Made by a program: the position numbers and the translations under genes
Shown: piece by piece, positions 29,447 through 31,536 of the stretch
How positions within the stretch are numbered: the stretch's first letter is position 1
How the letters are laid out: each line of letters begins with the position of its first letter
Notes under the pieces: model-generated
What the model was told of the DNA's origin: nothing
Database searches by the model: none
Seen by the model: the letters and a program-made list of their open reading frames with translations, nothing else
Origin: Ophiothrix spiculata
Lineage: Eukaryota; Echinodermata; Ophiuroidea; Amphilepidida; Ophiotrichidae
Length of the DNA stretch: 31,536 bases
Assembly (NCBI GenBank): GCA_000969725.1
Contig: JXSR01S066980.1
Direction: 5' to 3' (one strand)

Positions 29447-29983
29447 TTAAAGGGACTAGCCCAGATTCCACTTAGAATTGAAAACTTATGGAAATGCTCT
29501 AAATAAAGCTTAAAAGTGTAGTAAAATCCAAAAAAGTACACAAATTAACACAGAAATGGCTCAAATTGAGCGAGAATTAATTTGCAATACATCATTCTGT
29601 GATGGTAGAGTGACTATAATGTGTTTTCTAAATCCTAAATTTGTACCTCAGATGGATTTACCAGATAAAAGATAAAATAAAGCTCCTGGAGACAATTTAA
29701 TACATATTAAAAGAGAAACAATTTCATCAAAAATAATTTACACATCACAGGTGTAGAAACAAGTTCTTTTCAAGAACTTAAAAACTAGAAGCACTGTTTT
29801 CACACCATTTTTTGCTGCCGGCAGCAAAAATTAAAGTTGCAATTTTCTCAAATATTCCTCAAAATCATGGACACCTACTAGTACTGGTGGGTTATATTAC
29901 TATAAACATGTTCTATTGATTCATGTAAAAAAATATGTAGGTAAAAAGTTAGTAGTGGGAAGAATCTAGGCCAGTCCCTTTAA
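29447..29983 (-). mobile_element. TTAA-flanked AGGGACT element, copy C
   Basis: TTAA (29447-29450), AGGGACTAGCCCAGATTC, and at the far end GAATCTAGGCCAGTCCCT, TTAA (29980-29983). It is inverted relative to copies A and B. The plus strand from 29555 reads MAQIERELICNTSFCDGR, as in copy B, then meets TAA. The core is a perfect 22-bp palindrome at 29809-29830, centred on GCTGCCGGCAGC. Confidence 0.9.
29809..29830. repeat. Perfect 22-bp palindrome in copy C
   Basis: Five T, then GCTGCCGGCAGC, then five A. Copies A and B have near-palindromes at the homologous place with different bases next to CCGG. Confidence 0.9.
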
Positions 29984-31200
29984 GCACCCAATATCCCGAA
30001 GACTGATCATTGAGATAAAGACTACCAATTCTTTAAAAATGTTTAATCGATGTCAATTTGAAAACTATTAAACGAAAATAGGAAACAAAATATAAGGATA
30101 CTTTTTAAATGAAAAAGACATTTCATAAGGAATCTAGTCTCAACTGTCTGTGTTTTGACAGAAAGTTGCATTTTTGAAAATCACCAAAAACAAGCTTCAC
30201 AAGGATTTAACCCAATCCAGGAATAAATATTGAAGAATTTGTTAAATTTTCCAAAAAAATCAAGAAATAGATGGTGACAACTACTGACAAAGTTTTATAA
30301 TGACAGAAAAACAGGGGACATTTTTCCTCATACGGCTTTGACCTGAACCAGAGGATATTGTTGAAAGCGGACCAGGGGTAAATTTCTCAATTCCCCCCTG
30401 TTAAAAAAAAAAGAAAAGAAAAGAAAAGAAGAAAAAGCTTGATCAAAAAAAGCATTTGACAATGTAATTTGTTAGCTTAAAAATGGTCAAACATTAAAAA
30501 AAAAAGACAATGTGTTGCAAATTATCAAACTGCATTTATAATATAAGTGGTGATAAACAAAATGCAACTGTTGATTTCAGTGAATTAATAATGGTAGGCA
30601 CACCTGCTTAGGGTTATAATTACAATGATTCTATTGTTTCCAACAGATGTATATTGTATAGTATGTATAACTGGTGGCAATATAAATTGTTGTGGATGAT
30701 TGTATAATAACAAAAAGCAATTGTTTTGACAAAAGAACAAATACAAACAAAAACAAACATGATAAATGTATAAGTAGCCTGTGATGAGCTATCATAATGG
30801 TCATCTGAGTTATCATCGCATGATAAACTTCAGAATCTGACTATTATATTTCAGTCGCACGTAAATCAGATGTACATTCGCATGTATGAAGATTATAATA
30901 CAAAAGGAAATACAAGTCTTGAACCTGCCCTCATTATACTTTGATCAACACCAAATAGGCAGGCCTCTTCACATCGTGAATAAATACAGATACGCGTGTG
31001 CGTAGCTGAATACAGAACAGCGCATTTATAGCATGATTTAGTGGGCAGGTTTGTCTCACTAGTACAGTTTCTTGGTCTATAACACAGACTAGACAATTAT
31101 AAACCTAAACCCACCTCACTCCAACTTTATATAACAAGCAACAAATTTGCCCCAGTCCAGATACGTCATTGACGGAGGATATATATGGGCACAAAAGCGC
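29984..31200. other. Non-coding stretch
   Basis: Contains an (AAAAG)n simple repeat at 30403-30437. No exon or bounded element recognised. Confidence 0.4.
30403..30437 (+). repeat. (AAAAG)n simple repeat
   Basis: A-run, then AAAAG units. Confidence 0.95.
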
Positions 31201-31221
31201 TACCATGGCTTACCATAGCTG

Positions 31222-31261
31222 GACATTGGATCAGGATGCGAGAGGTCGGGGTTCAAATCAC
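31222..31261 (+). mobile_element. tRNA-derived SINE fragment (B box)
   Basis: GGTCGGGGTTCAAATCACGG fits a pol III B box within a T-arm-like segment. TAGCTGGACATTGGA, 35-40 bp upstream, is a loose A-box candidate. No acceptor stem. It is cut at its 3' side by the element at 31262. Confidence 0.4.
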
Positions 31262-31377
31262 GGGGTGCAATTTATGATTCTCATGTGATATACCCCTAAA
31301 CTCTTTTCCAGCTAAATAAAAAGAAGAGTAAATCAACCACAAGTAAAATGTCAAAATAATGTGCATTGCCCCTTTAA
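31262..31377 (-). mobile_element. Short copy of the TTAA AGGGGCAAT family
   Basis: On the minus strand it starts TTAA (31374-31377), AGGGGCAATGCACATT, and ends with AGCTGGAAAAGAG then AATCATAAATTGCACCCC. These match both ends of the element at 6305-6645, with the middle two thirds deleted, including the GC palindrome. The TTAA at the other end is not preserved. Confidence 0.75.
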
Positions 31378-31536
31378 TGCAGTGATTTACACAAATCCCA
31401 GGAATGAATCCATTGGGTATATATTTTGTAGCAGTCTGCATAATACATCAATACAAATTAAATCAACAAAAATAAGATAATTTTCTGGTATACATTTAGT
31501 TAGTGTGTATTTGCCTTTTCCGTCATAGGCCCAAAA
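31378..31536. other. AT-rich tail of window
   Basis: Nothing recognised. Confidence 0.4.

Overview
The window looks like nuclear DNA from an animal with introns, most likely a marine invertebrate deuterostome such as an echinoderm or hemichordate. That placement is an inference from general features: strongly AT-rich sequence, the recurring word TAGGCCTATA, many small inverted-repeat DNA transposons, tRNA-derived SINE remnants and an assembly gap of 115 Ns. There are no bacterial operons, ribosome binding sites, CRISPR arrays or long open frames. Almost every ATG-to-stop frame over 60 codons is chance or lies inside a repeat.

Gene content is sparse. The best coding pieces are an internal exon on the plus strand (11771-11875) and a first coding exon on the minus strand (19792-19990). 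The second has a strong start context, an in-frame upstream stop and a clean donor. A minus-strand exon-like duplication at 23076-23240 could be a 5' non-coding exon of the second gene, and a 41-nt plus-strand exon candidate (17983-18023) is phase-compatible with the first. I recognise neither protein. The two genes would point toward each other or be interleaved, so most of the window is probably intron.

The rest is a dense record of transposons, many with both ends and target-site duplications (TSDs) readable. TTAA-flanked (piggyBac-like) families: three copies of an AGGGACT element (3233-3707, 24876-25417, 29447-29983) and a second AGGGGCAAT family (6301-6649, about 126-1574, 31262-31377). 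hAT-like elements with 8-bp TSDs: 4889-5129 and 16811-17207. Elements with 3-bp TSDs: 5753-6017, 6889-7404, 8094-8361 and 28790-28921. A Tc1/mariner-type element with about 185-bp terminal inverted repeats (TIRs) and a wrecked helix-turn-helix transposase gene: 21296-22371. A CCAAGGAA-ended family with 6-bp TA-Y-GA-type TSDs: 15141-15487 and 18436-18841. Several near-palindromic foldbacks have no clear TSD.

The most striking structures are a three-layer nest at about 18284-18910 (tRNA-derived SINE, split by a foldback element, itself split by a CCAAGGAA element) and a recurring class of perfect hairpins with exactly three-base loops at unrelated loci. The TTAA families also keep a palindrome at their core although its sequence changes between copies. 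Tandem duplications of 56 to 246 bp and four plus-strand poly-G runs complete the picture.
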